Shown in pieces: positions 19,573 to 27,016 of a stretch of DNA of 64,000 bases; positions within the stretch are counted from its first letter, which is position 1, and each line of letters opens with the position of its first letter. The DNA is from Haloferax larsenii JCM 13917 (GTDB lineage: Archaea; Halobacteriota; Halobacteria; Halobacteriales; Haloferacaceae): assembly GCF_000336955.1 (NCBI RefSeq), contig NZ_AOLI01000008.1, positions 17,798 to 81,797 on the forward strand, in the 5' to 3' direction. A model generated the notes under the pieces. It ran no database searches. It was given only the letters and a program-made list of their open reading frames with translations, and was not told where the DNA came from. A program made the translations under genes and the position numbers.

Positions 19573-20715
19573 ATGGATTTCGACATTCCGGACGAGCACC
19601 GGATGATTCGTGACACCGTCCGCGAGTTCTGTGAGGAGGAGATTGCCCCAATCGCACAGGATATCGAGGACGAACACCGGTTCCCACAGGAGATTTTCGA
19701 CCAGCTGGCCGAACTGGACGTCATGGGTGTCCCCGTCGACGCCGAGTACGGTGGGCTCGGCGGCGACCAGTTGATGTACGCGCTCGTCGTCGAGGAACTG
19801 GGCCGCGTCTCCGGCGGTATCGGTCTCTCCTACGCCGCCCACGTCAGCCTCGCGTCGAAGCCACTCGACATGTTCGGGACGCCGGAACAGAAAGAAAAGT
19901 GGCTCCGCCCCCTCGCGACGGGCGAGCACATGGGTGCGTGGGCACTCACCGAACCCGGTTCCGGCAGCGACGCGAGCGACATGGACACCGTCGCCGAGCG
20001 CGAGGGGGACGGCTACGTCCTCAACGGAACGAAGCAGTTCATCACGAACGCGAACGTCGCGGGCTCGGTGCTCGTGAAGGCGGTCACCGAACCCGGCGCG
20101 GGGTACGACGGTATCTCGACGTTCATCGTCGACCCGGAGAACGACGACGGCTTCGAGGTGACGACCGTCTGGGACAAACTGGGTCTGAACTGCTCGCCGA
20201 CCTGTGAACTGTCGTTCGACGACTGCTGGATTCCCGAAGACAGACTCCTCGGCGAGGAAGGCGAAGGCTGGAAGCAGACGATGAAGACGCTCGACGGCGG
20301 CCGTATCTCCATCGCGGCGCTTTCGGTCGGCCTCGCACAGGGTGCGTACGACCACGCAAAGGAGTACGCCGGAGAGCGCGAGCAGTTCGGGCAGTCTATC
20401 TCCGAGTTCGACGCCATCCGCGACAAACTCGTCTCGATGTACCGAAAGACCGAGCGCGCCCGCCTGCTCACCCACAAGGCCGCGACGAAGTACGACCAAG
20501 GCGAGCGCGTCTCACTCGAATCCGCGCTCGCAAAGCTCGACGGGAGTGAGGCGGCACGCGAAGTCGCCGAAGACGCAGTGCAGGTTCTCGGTGGATACGG
20601 TTACACGACGGACTTCGCCCCGCAGCGGTTCTACCGCGACGCGAAGCTCATGGAGATTGGAGAGGGAACGAGCGAAATACAGCATCTAGTCATCGGCCGC
20701 AACCTCGGCCTTTAG
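19573..20715 (+). CDS. Acyl-CoA dehydrogenase
   Basis: A 380-residue flavoprotein of fatty or branched acyl-CoA beta-oxidation. It begins MDFDIPDEHRMIRDTVREFC, and has the FAD/substrate motifs WALTEPGSGSDAS (residues about 124-136) and YRDAKLMEIGEGTSEIQHL near the C-terminus, whose Glu in IGEGTSEI is close to or at the catalytic base region. ATG 19573 is used because a TATA-like ttactttatg lies about 30 bp upstream, fitting a leaderless transcript; the longer reading is not conserved-looking. The electron acceptor would be an ETF encoded elsewhere. Confidence 0.93.
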   Translation: MDFDIPDEHRMIRDTVREFCEEEIAPIAQDIEDEHRFPQEIFDQLAELDVMGVPVDAEYGGLGGDQLMYALVVEELGRVSGGIGLSYAAHVSLASKPLDMFGTPEQKEKWLRPLATGEHMGAWALTEPGSGSDASDMDTVAEREGDGYVLNGTKQFITNANVAGSVLVKAVTEPGAGYDGISTFIVDPENDDGFEVTTVWDKLGLNCSPTCELSFDDCWIPEDRLLGEEGEGWKQTMKTLDGGRISIAALSVGLAQGAYDHAKEYAGEREQFGQSISEFDAIRDKLVSMYRKTERARLLTHKAATKYDQGERVSLESALAKLDGSEAAREVAEDAVQVLGGYGYTTDFAPQRFYRDAKLMEIGEGTSEIQHLVIGRNLGL

Positions 20716-20739
20716 GCGGCTCGAACCGCACGCTTCGGT

Positions 20740-21183
20740 TTACTCGTCGTCCATCGACGACAAGCGAACCACGTACGAGAGGCTCTGTACGTGGTCTTCT
20801 TCTGTCGGTGCGTCCTCGAAGTCCGTCGGAGTCGTAAACGAGAGAATGCGCTCTCGAATCGTATCGTGGGCGTCGTCGCCGACCCACCCGATGTCTCGGT
20901 AGTACGAGACCATTTCGAGTGAGCCGCGCCCACCGAGTCGTTCGACGAGGTGGACACACCAATCGAGGAGTACCTGCTCCGCATTCGGGGTGTGCGGTAT
21001 CGAATCGAGATACGGACGACCGTCAGATGCGACCTCTGCCGTCGCTGCGAGAAGTCGTTGGTACGCGACGTCGTTCCACTCCTTGTCGACTGGTGCGTCG
21101 ACCCAATCGAACTCCGCTGGGTTCCGACCGTGAGCGGCGTGACGGAGTTCGTTGACATTATATCGACGCGGGTCGAGCGGCAT
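20740..21183 (-). CDS. ArlD/ArlE-domain protein (archaellum accessory family), paralogue 1
   Basis: A 147-residue acidic protein. The N-terminus MPLDPRRYNVNELRHAAHG and the C-terminal domain PYLDSIPHTPNAEQVLLDWC ... MVSYYRDIGWVGDDAHDTI match the ArlD/ArlE fold also present in ArlCE (34.5-34.8 kb) and in the gene at 26368. These proteins form part of the cytosolic archaellum switch complex that receives CheF/CheY signals. A minus-strand TATA-like gcttaattc around 21210 gives a near-leaderless mRNA, and the shared motility operator is not on this side. Its function as a second switch subunit is inferred. Confidence 0.75.
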   Translation of the reverse strand: MPLDPRRYNVNELRHAAHGRNPAEFDWVDAPVDKEWNDVAYQRLLAATAEVASDGRPYLDSIPHTPNAEQVLLDWCVHLVERLGGRGSLEMVSYYRDIGWVGDDAHDTIRERILSFTTPTDFEDAPTEEDHVQSLSYVVRLSSMDDE

Positions 21184-21319
21184 ACAGGTCGATGTGCGTT
21201 TCTCCGAATTAAGCGTTCGGGCTACCGCGAGTGGCGGTTTCGACGCCTCGTTGACGGTTCTCACGTCCGAACGTGGCCGAACGTGATGCAAAGCCGACGC
21301 TGTTTGTCGAATGAGGTGA

Positions 21320-21333
21320 TATCAATTTTGATA
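21320..21333 (+). promoter_or_regulatory. Motility operator TATCA-N4-TGATA, upstream of the 7TM kinase
   Basis: Exact inverted repeat TATCA-ATTT-TGATA. The TATA-like CTTAAGT begins exactly 14 nt downstream (21348) on the plus strand, pointing to the kinase gene. On the minus side no TATA stands at this spacing. Confidence 0.65.
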
Positions 21334-21371
21334 CTAGGGGCGAACCGCTTAAGTCACACTCTAGAGACAGC

Positions 21372-21411
21372 TTCGATATCGTCCCGGTGTGAGGTACACC
21401 GGATTATCGAA
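21372..21411 (+). promoter_or_regulatory. 5' leader stem-loop of the 7TM kinase mRNA
   Basis: TTCGATA pairs with TATCGAA (outer 7 bp) and CCGGTGT with ACACCGG (inner 7 bp, GAGGT loop), separated by a small asymmetric internal loop. With transcription expected near 21375, the hairpin would lie at the extreme 5' end of a leader of about 75 nt. Confidence 0.5.
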
Positions 21412-21449
21412 ATCGTACCAGACACTGCTATGCATCGCACGACCCACCC

Positions 21450-23540
21450 ATGACCAACCTCGAACAGTCGCCATTTTTGTACGCACTGTTCACCTCTGGC
21501 GTCCTCGCTGGGGTGGTCACTATCGTCGTGTTGGGGCGCTTCCGTCTGTACTCTCGTCGCGTTAGAATACCGTTTGCCCTCCTCTCTCTTTCCGGTGCGC
21601 TCTGGGTGACTGCGTACGGATTCCAGTTGCTTTCGACGTCACCGGCGGGTGAACTCTTCTACGCGCGAATCGCCTGGGTCGGCGCAGCGACGCTTCCGAC
21701 GTTTTGGCTCGTGTTCTCGCTCGTCTACGCGGGCGAAGACCAACTGCTCACGCGTCGAGTCGTCGCCTTCCTGTCAGTCGAACCGGCACTGGCTATCGCG
21801 CTCGCCTTGACGAGCGACTCACACGGGCTGTTCGTCCCGCCCGAGTTGCTTCGCTCGGGCATGCTGGTCAGACTCACGACCGATGCAGACCCACTGTTGG
21901 TCGGGCACGTCAGCTACGTCGCCGCGGCTTCCATCATCGGCGTGAGCGTCATCGGAAAGACCTTCCTGAGCAGCGACGGCGTCCACCAACGCCAAGCAGC
22001 GATTCTCGTTGGGACGGGTGTGATTCCGATTTCGGCGTTGGCGTGGAAACTGTTCTGGGACCCATCGCTGCCAATCGACCCGGTTCCGCTGTCACTCGGC
22101 GTCAGCGCTGGCATCATCCTGTGGGCGCTGTATCGGTACCGCCTCTTCGACGTGACGCCCATCGCCCGGGATGCCATCATCTCCGAGATGCGTGATGCCG
22201 TCGTCGTCCTCGACGACCACCACAGGGTCGTCGAATCGAACGGGTCCGCGGCGTCGGTCCTCGAACACCCCGCAGCCGAGTGCATCGGCCAACCCGTCCT
22301 CGACGTCATCAAGAGCCCCGACGTGGTCCAAAAGGTCCTCGACGGGCGTGACCGACTCGAAGCCGCGGTCGGCGACGGGACAGACAAGCGCTACTTCGAG
22401 ATTCGCTCCGGGGCGGTGAGCGAACAGTCGCAAAACCGGGCGAAGCTTCTCGTCTTCCACGACGTGACCGAACGGCGGCAGACCGAAGAGGAGTTCCGCG
22501 CGCTCATCGAGAACTCGCGGGACATCATCACGGTTCTCGACGAGGATGGTGTTCGGCAGTACACGAGCCCGTCTATGGAAGACGTCCTCGGATTCTGTCC
22601 GGAGTCACTCGTCGGTGAGCCTGTGTTCTCTCTGGTCCATCCCGACGACCGAGAGCACGTCCGAGAGGACTTCGAACAAGTAATGGAGGGCGACTCACCC
22701 GTCCGTTCCGAGTTCCGTATTCGCCACAAAAACGGCACGTGGCGACGGTTCGAGACGGTCGGCGTCAACCTCCTCGACGACCCCTCGGTCAACGGAATCG
22801 TTCTCAACTCGCGTGACGTGACGAACCGGTATCGGTACGAACAGCGTCTCCGCGTGCTCAACCGTGTGCTTCGCCACGACCTGCGGAACGACATGAACGT
22901 CATCCTCGGCCACGCCGACTTGCTGCTCGACGAGCGCATCCCCGCCGAGTCGAAAGACCACGCCCGCACGATAAAGCGAAAGGCGTCGTCACTGGTCGAA
23001 CTCGGCGAGCAGACGCGGCACATCGACACGACGCTCGACCGTGGAACCGCTGAACTCGAACAAGTCGAGGTCATCCAACGAATCGAGAAGGAACTCGACG
23101 GCATCGACGCCAACTATCCGCGGGCAATCGTACATCGGGACCTCCCCGACGAGCAGTGGGTCTACGCCGACGACCTCATCGAGTCGGCCATCAAGAACCT
23201 CATCGACAACGCCATCGAACACAACGATAGGGTGCTCCCGGAAGTGAGTGTCTCCGTCGAGCCGGCAGCGCCATCGGACGACTTCGTCGAGATTCACATC
23301 GAAGACAACGGCCCAGGGATTCCCGACGCCGAACTCTCGGTGCTCGAATCGGGAATCGAGACGCCGCTTCAGCACATCAGCGGCCTCGGCCTGTGGCTCG
23401 TTCGCTGGATCGTCGACCGGTCTCACGGGCGACTCAGGTTCGTCGAGAACGAACCCAGAGGCACTGTCGCCATCGTCAGCCTCCGGAGCGTCGACGGGAA
23501 GGCGACGGTACGGGAAACGGCGTCGGTCGAGTCTGATTAG
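21450..23540 (+). CDS. Sensor histidine kinase: 7TM-PAS-PAS-HisKA-HATPase
   Basis: A 696-residue membrane sensor kinase. Residues 1 to about 225 make seven hydrophobic spans of the N-terminal 7TM sensor class. Two PAS domains follow (about 235-335, AVVVLDDHHRVVESNGSA; and about 345-465, ENSRDIITVLDEDGVRQYTS). The phospho-acceptor box is RVLRHDLRNDMNVILGHADL (His near 475); ATP-binding boxes are NLIDNAIEHN and DNGPGIPD, with GLGLWLVRW. No response regulator is adjacent, as usual for haloarchaeal kinases. The operator upstream places it with the archaellum and che operons, so it may tune motility. The IS element begins right after its stop. Confidence 0.92.
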   Translation: MTNLEQSPFLYALFTSGVLAGVVTIVVLGRFRLYSRRVRIPFALLSLSGALWVTAYGFQLLSTSPAGELFYARIAWVGAATLPTFWLVFSLVYAGEDQLLTRRVVAFLSVEPALAIALALTSDSHGLFVPPELLRSGMLVRLTTDADPLLVGHVSYVAAASIIGVSVIGKTFLSSDGVHQRQAAILVGTGVIPISALAWKLFWDPSLPIDPVPLSLGVSAGIILWALYRYRLFDVTPIARDAIISEMRDAVVVLDDHHRVVESNGSAASVLEHPAAECIGQPVLDVIKSPDVVQKVLDGRDRLEAAVGDGTDKRYFEIRSGAVSEQSQNRAKLLVFHDVTERRQTEEEFRALIENSRDIITVLDEDGVRQYTSPSMEDVLGFCPESLVGEPVFSLVHPDDREHVREDFEQVMEGDSPVRSEFRIRHKNGTWRRFETVGVNLLDDPSVNGIVLNSRDVTNRYRYEQRLRVLNRVLRHDLRNDMNVILGHADLLLDERIPAESKDHARTIKRKASSLVELGEQTRHIDTTLDRGTAELEQVEVIQRIEKELDGIDANYPRAIVHRDLPDEQWVYADDLIESAIKNLIDNAIEHNDRVLPEVSVSVEPAAPSDDFVEIHIEDNGPGIPDAELSVLESGIETPLQHISGLGLWLVRWIVDRSHGRLRFVENEPRGTVAIVSLRSVDGKATVRETASVESD

Positions 23541-23554
23541 TGAACTACCCCACC

Positions 23555-23737
23555 CTACCGCTCGCCTAACGGCTCGCGCTTGAGGGTGGGGCTTCCTGTT
23601 TCCACGACGCGCTTTGCAGACACCGAGGTATCCACAGGGAGCGCAGTCTCCACAGGCGTTAACGAGAGCGAAGCTCTCGTTCGCACATCAGAATCGCTCT
23701 GCGATTCTGAGGACGTTGATTCGGAGCGTCCCGCTCC
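23555..23737 (-). ncRNA. Candidate TnpB guide RNA (reRNA/omegaRNA, sotRNA-like) scaffold
   Basis: The 3' end of tnpB contains four successive perfect stems: CCCCACCCT/AGGGTGGGG, AACGAGAGC/GCTCTCGTT with GAA loop (23661-23681), TCAGAATCGC/GCGATTCTGA with TCT loop (23688-23710) and GGAGCG/CGCTCC with TCC loop (23723-23737). In studied TnpB systems the guide RNA overlaps this same region and ends in flanking DNA, and haloarchaeal sense overlapping transcripts of tnpB 3' ends have been reported. The variable guide would be read from about 23540 downwards. 5' boundary unknown. Confidence 0.6.
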
Positions 23738-24835
23738 TAACCGCTTTTTGATACCGCGAGAAAAAATATTCCACGCCGCGTTCGCGTCTCTATCCGCCTC
23801 GAACCCACACGACGGACACGAGTGTTCGCGCACCCACAGCGGCTTGTCTGTCTTGACACCACAGGACGCACACTCCTTGGTCGTCCCGCGTGGATTGACG
23901 GCAACGAAGTGCGTTCCTTCCCGTTCGCACTTGTATTCGAGCATTCGTAGGAACGTTCCCCACGCCGCGCCTGCGCGGTTCCGAGAGTTGCCCGGGAGTT
24001 CGACTAACCCCTTCGAGTCAAGGTCTTCGACCGCCACGAGGTCGTACTCGCAGGCGTAGTAGTTCGACAACTTGTGAAGGAAGTCCCGACGCTTTCGCTT
24101 GAGGTCGGCGTGTCGTTCGGCCACAACCTGCCGTTGTTTCTCCCAATTCGCAGAGCCATGTTCCTTTCGCGAGAGGTCGCGTTGAGAGCGTTCCAATCGT
24201 TCGCGCTCGTCGGACAGGTCAAGGGATTCAACGGCGGTTCCGTCGGTGTCGTGGGCGTACTTGAGAATCCCCACGTCGATGCCGACGCACTTCTCGGGAT
24301 TCTCCGGTTTCTCCGGCGGGTCGTCGGGAGTCTCGACGCCGAGGATGGCGAACCACTTCCCAGTCGGTTCGCGTTTGACCGTGACGGTCTTGATTTCGGC
24401 GTCGTCGGGAAGGTCGCGGTGGAATGTGAGTGGGATTTCTCCGAGTTTCGAGAGCCACAGTCGGGTCTGGCCACTCGTGTTCTTGAGCTTGAAGCCAGAT
24501 TGACTGTAGGTGAAACTGCGGTACTCGCCCGGTGCTTTCCACTTGAGCGTCCCGACGCGGTAGCCGTTCTCTTTGCGTCCGCGAAGCGTCGAGAGGTTGT
24601 CGTACAGCCTTTGAACGACTTTCTGAAGAACCTTCGAGTGAACGTTTTTCAGGTCGTTCCACCACTTCTTGAGGCTCGGCAGGAGTCTCTGTTCGCTGTA
24701 TGCCGAGGTGTCGTCGTTCCGATTAAGTCGGTGCAGGAAGTGGTTGTAGACTTGTCTACAGGTATCGACAGTCCACGCTAATTGTTCTTCGAGAGCGTCG
24801 GACGGTCGAAGTCGATACCTGTAGTTGTAGTTCAC
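23555..24835 (-). CDS. tnpB: TnpB, RNA-guided DNA endonuclease of IS1341 type
   Basis: A 426-residue TnpB, ancestor-type relative of Cas12. The RuvC catalytic residues are intact: D187 in VGIDVGI, E270 in VAVEDL and D350 in DRDANAAWNI. The zinc ribbon is complete (ECASC, C322/C325; HSCPSC, C340/C343). The N-terminal helical REC/WED region runs from NYRYRLRPSDALEEQLAWTV. Beyond residue 365 the tail is Ser/Thr/Arg-rich low complexity, because the DNA also encodes hairpins of the guide-RNA scaffold. GTG start at 24835 overlaps the small upstream gene by four bases. Nuclease activity is expected from intact residues. Confidence 0.92.
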   Translation of the reverse strand: MNYNYRYRLRPSDALEEQLAWTVDTCRQVYNHFLHRLNRNDDTSAYSEQRLLPSLKKWWNDLKNVHSKVLQKVVQRLYDNLSTLRGRKENGYRVGTLKWKAPGEYRSFTYSQSGFKLKNTSGQTRLWLSKLGEIPLTFHRDLPDDAEIKTVTVKREPTGKWFAILGVETPDDPPEKPENPEKCVGIDVGILKYAHDTDGTAVESLDLSDERERLERSQRDLSRKEHGSANWEKQRQVVAERHADLKRKRRDFLHKLSNYYACEYDLVAVEDLDSKGLVELPGNSRNRAGAAWGTFLRMLEYKCEREGTHFVAVNPRGTTKECASCGVKTDKPLWVREHSCPSCGFEADRDANAAWNIFSRGIKKRLGAGRSESTSSESQSDSDVRTRASLSLTPVETALPVDTSVSAKRVVETGSPTLKREPLGER

Positions 24836-24981
24836 GAGCGTTCTTCAATGAGGTCGTCAAGTTTTCCGCGAACGAACGATGAGAGGTTGAGGTGGTTCTC
24901 CTCGACCCACTCGGCTTGGTCTTCGCGGATGGTGATGTTCTTCCGTCTCACTACATACACACTATGCGCATCTGTACGCAT
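24832..24981 (-). CDS. Small ribbon-helix-helix-like protein coupled to tnpB, 49 aa
   Basis: A 49-residue reading from ATG 24981, with YVVRRKNITIREDQAEWVEE followed by LNLSSFVRGKLDDLIEE. This strand-helix-helix layout (KNITI strand, DQAEWVEE helix, SSFVRGKLDDLI helix) is that of ribbon-helix-helix DNA-binding proteins. Its TGA overlaps the GTG of tnpB (GTGA), so the two are translationally coupled. It lies inside the element ends. A plausible role is repression of the element's promoter; this is inference. It is too short for standard gene callers. Confidence 0.65.
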   Translation of the reverse strand: MRTDAHSVYVVRRKNITIREDQAEWVEENHLNLSSFVRGKLDDLIEERS

Positions 24982-25045
24982 AATTGTTGCGATTGCGTGG
25001 GCCTGTGTGCCGAGCGACGAACGTGTTTGCTACTCGTGCGGCGTT

Positions 25046-25092
25046 GACGAGACGCTTGCGTCTCGTCCGCACACAAGAGCAGGGCTCTTGTG
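25046..25092. repeat. Left-end hairpin pair of the IS1341-type element
   Basis: Two tight stems stand back to back: GACGAGACGC/GCGTCTCGTC with a TT loop (25046-25067) and CACAAGAGC/GCTCTTGTG with an AGG loop (25072-25092). They resemble in size and tightness the hairpins at the tnpB 3' end and probably form subterminal ends recognised as single strands. Confidence 0.7.
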
Positions 25093-25166
25093 AACGCTGT
25101 ATCCTCTCCCTACTCACTCGCTTCGCTCGTTCGTTGAGGAAGGGGCCTTAGCGCCTCAATTCAGGT

Positions 25167-25172
25167 AAAAAA
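25167..25172 (-). terminator. U-run terminator of the actin-like gene
   Basis: Minus-strand TTTTTT lies 24-29 bp after the stop of the actin-like gene, just outside the presumed left end of the IS element. Confidence 0.45.
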
Positions 25173-25195
25173 CCGGGGTCCCTAGAGACGCGGTG

Positions 25196-26263
25196 TCAGC
25201 GGTTCCGAGCCAGTTGCCCCGCGATACGGTACGCGCCATCGGCCGCAGCGAGGTCGGGACGCTCCGCGGTGGTCGCGTCGATATCACGACCCAGTTCCTC
25301 GCTCAGGCGCGTCTCGAACTCTTCGACGAGGCCGGGGATACACGTCATCCCGCCCGTGAGGACGATTGGGCGAGAGAGCGCGAGTTGGTACGGCTTCATG
25401 TGGGTGTTGGCGAGTTCGGACAGGAAGTTGTTGGCGAGTTCGTCGACCACCTGGTCGAGGTAGTCGTCGAGCGGCTCCATGACACTCCGTTCGATGGTGA
25501 ACTCGTGGGAGCCTCCACCGGGCTGTTGGATGATGTCGGTGAACGCCTCGAACGAGTTGAAGTCGGCGTGTTCTTCTTTGTACTCCCGTGCCGTGGTGCG
25601 GTCGATGTTGACGCGACCTTGCGTCTCTTCTTCGACCGCATTCGCGATTTGGCGGTCGACCTCGTTTCCGGTCGCCGCCCCGGAGACGAAGGGAGACAGC
25701 TGTTCGCCGTGACGGTACGCGCACGCTTCCAGGTTGGTCGAACCCAGGTTGACGGAGATGAAGATTTCGTCGACCGCTTCGAGGTCATCGCCCATCGCGG
25801 GGATGGCCCCACAGAGCGATTCGGGGAAGCTTCGGACGAGCGCACCACCGATGCTACTCCCCTCGATGACGTCGTTGAGGTTCGAGAGGCCGCGCGCGTT
25901 GTCGATAGTCGGAATCGCGTACACGACCGCGCTGTCTTCTGGGAGGTCCCGACTGCGACAGAGTTCTTCGAAGAACTGCTTCGTGAGTTCCGCCCGGTCG
26001 GCGTCCTCTGGGAGTCCAGACCGGAGCATGAACTGGACGCGGTCTGGGTACTGCCGTGCTGCCTCCTCGCCGTACAGGACGCGCTCGTCGCCGGTGAGCG
26101 CATCCTCGTACGTCGCGAGACAGGTGAGTGTCCGAACTGTCTCGACTTCCCCGTCTTCGTCGGGGTAGGCGAGCACAGTTCGCGTGCTTCCAAGTTTCAC
26201 ACCGATTGGGACCGGTCCCGATTCGGTGTCGAATGCATCAGATTGTTCGGATTCCTCTGGCAT
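25196..26263 (-). CDS. Divergent actin/MreB/Hsp70-fold protein in the motility island
   Basis: A 355-residue protein with the actin-superfamily plan. Phosphate-1 is IGVKLGSTRTVLAY (residues 20-33), phosphate-2 is ISVNLGSTNLEACAY (169-183), the connecting segment GAATGNEVDRQIANAV and TTAREYKEE recall MreB/MamK, and the adenosine loop is VLTGGMTCIPGL (301-312). The usual acidic residue of both phosphate loops (DxG) is replaced by Lys23 and Asn172, so ATP hydrolysis may be weak or absent. It follows the arlD-like gene by 104 bp on the same strand, with an AT-rich gap that may hold its own promoter. Filament or motility-positioning roles are inferred. Confidence 0.75.
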   Translation of the reverse strand: MPEESEQSDAFDTESGPVPIGVKLGSTRTVLAYPDEDGEVETVRTLTCLATYEDALTGDERVLYGEEAARQYPDRVQFMLRSGLPEDADRAELTKQFFEELCRSRDLPEDSAVVYAIPTIDNARGLSNLNDVIEGSSIGGALVRSFPESLCGAIPAMGDDLEAVDEIFISVNLGSTNLEACAYRHGEQLSPFVSGAATGNEVDRQIANAVEEETQGRVNIDRTTAREYKEEHADFNSFEAFTDIIQQPGGGSHEFTIERSVMEPLDDYLDQVVDELANNFLSELANTHMKPYQLALSRPIVLTGGMTCIPGLVEEFETRLSEELGRDIDATTAERPDLAAADGAYRIAGQLARNR

Positions 26264-26367
26264 ACGTTATCACCCAGACGCAACTGTCAAAGATGTATCG
26301 GTGAGCCGAAAAATGATAGATTGCTATCTATTTGGACGAGGGAATACACTGGGCCCGGTCCAGTAAC

Positions 26368-26868
26368 TCAGACCATCGACGCGAGCCGTGCGACGTACAC
26401 CAGGCTGAGAAGGTGGTCGTCGACGTCGAGTTCAGTGGGGTCTTCGACCTCCGCAGAGAACCCAAGGAGGTAGTCACGGAGCCGTTCTTCGACGTCGTCG
26501 GTGAGCCAGCCGACAGTCTGGTAGTACTGCAACGCGTCCATCGCGCGCTTGAACCCACCTTTGAGAACGAGGAACTCCAGCCAGTCGAAGACGACGCGCT
26601 CTGCGCCGTATTTGTCTGGCAGGGACTTCAGGTAGGGTTTCGTGACGCTGTCGTCTTCCCCACGCGATTGGTGGAGAAGCAGTTGTTCGAGTTGACTCGA
26701 ACGGAGTGCCTCCGACGCCGGTCGTCGACCCTTGTCGAAGAGCGGATTGTCGAATCGGAATGGGCTACGGTCGTCTAGGTGGCCGTCGCTCCGATTACGG
26801 GAGCGTTGCGTGTCACGGGCGATGCGTCGGAGTTCGTGGGCGTCGTAGTCGTCCGGGTCCAGATACAT
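26368..26868 (-). CDS. arlD: ArlD-like archaellum switch protein
   Basis: A 166-residue acidic protein. The N-terminus MYLDPDDYDAHELRRIARD and the C-terminal ArlD/E domain (PYLKSLPDKYGAERVVFDWL, then LQYYQTVGWLTDDVEERLRD, ending LLSLVYVARLASM) closely parallel the C-terminal domain of ArlCE. Haloarchaea usually have an ArlCE fusion plus a separate ArlD, and this is the best candidate for it. ArlC/D/E form the cytosolic ring that receives CheF-CheY signals. The motility operator plus a TTTATATC box at 26992-27002 lie about 130 bp upstream, leaving a leader of roughly 100 nt with a strong hairpin. Naming as ArlD rather than a further paralogue is tentative. Confidence 0.75.
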   Translation of the reverse strand: MYLDPDDYDAHELRRIARDTQRSRNRSDGHLDDRSPFRFDNPLFDKGRRPASEALRSSQLEQLLLHQSRGEDDSVTKPYLKSLPDKYGAERVVFDWLEFLVLKGGFKRAMDALQYYQTVGWLTDDVEERLRDYLLGFSAEVEDPTELDVDDHLLSLVYVARLASMV

Positions 26869-26898
26869 AGATTACCTCGTACGGCGACGGTACGACCC

Positions 26899-26918
26899 CC
26901 CAAGTCCCCCGACTTGGG
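26899..26918 (-). promoter_or_regulatory. 5' leader hairpin of the arlD-like mRNA
   Basis: On the minus strand CCCAAGTC and GACTTGGG form an 8-bp perfect stem with a GGGG loop, about 30 nt ahead of the start codon within the predicted leader of roughly 100 nt. It may affect translation or RNA stability. Confidence 0.5.
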
Positions 26919-27016
26919 TTGGAAGGCGCAGCGCGCCGTCCGTGATGTCACACGCGTTCGTCGTACCGTGTCGTTTACCCGATTCGAAGGCGGCGATATA
27001 AAATTACCCAATCTGA

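Larger units (their letters stand above)
23541..25163 (-). mobile_element. IS1341-type (IS200/IS605 superfamily) element with tnpB, without tnpA
   Basis: The unit holds tnpB and a small upstream gene, and has no Y1 transposase. The right end carries CCCCACCCT (23548-23556) pairing with AGGGTGGGG (23583-23591). The left end has two tight hairpins (25046-25067 and 25072-25092) and an AT-poor terminus near tcaattcagg (about 25155-25163). Boundaries are approximate, since no empty site is available. It is inserted between the convergent 3' ends of the kinase and actin-like genes, immediately after the kinase stop codon, so it disrupts no reading frame. Lacking tnpA it would be mobilised only in trans, if at all. 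Confidence 0.8.

Noticed and set aside
26264..26367. Possible further motility operator (tgatag-attg-ctatc) before the actin-like gene
   Set aside because: The arms are in the opposite order (TGATAG/CTATCT) and no TATA stands 14 nt away; I treat it as an AT-rich promoter region only.
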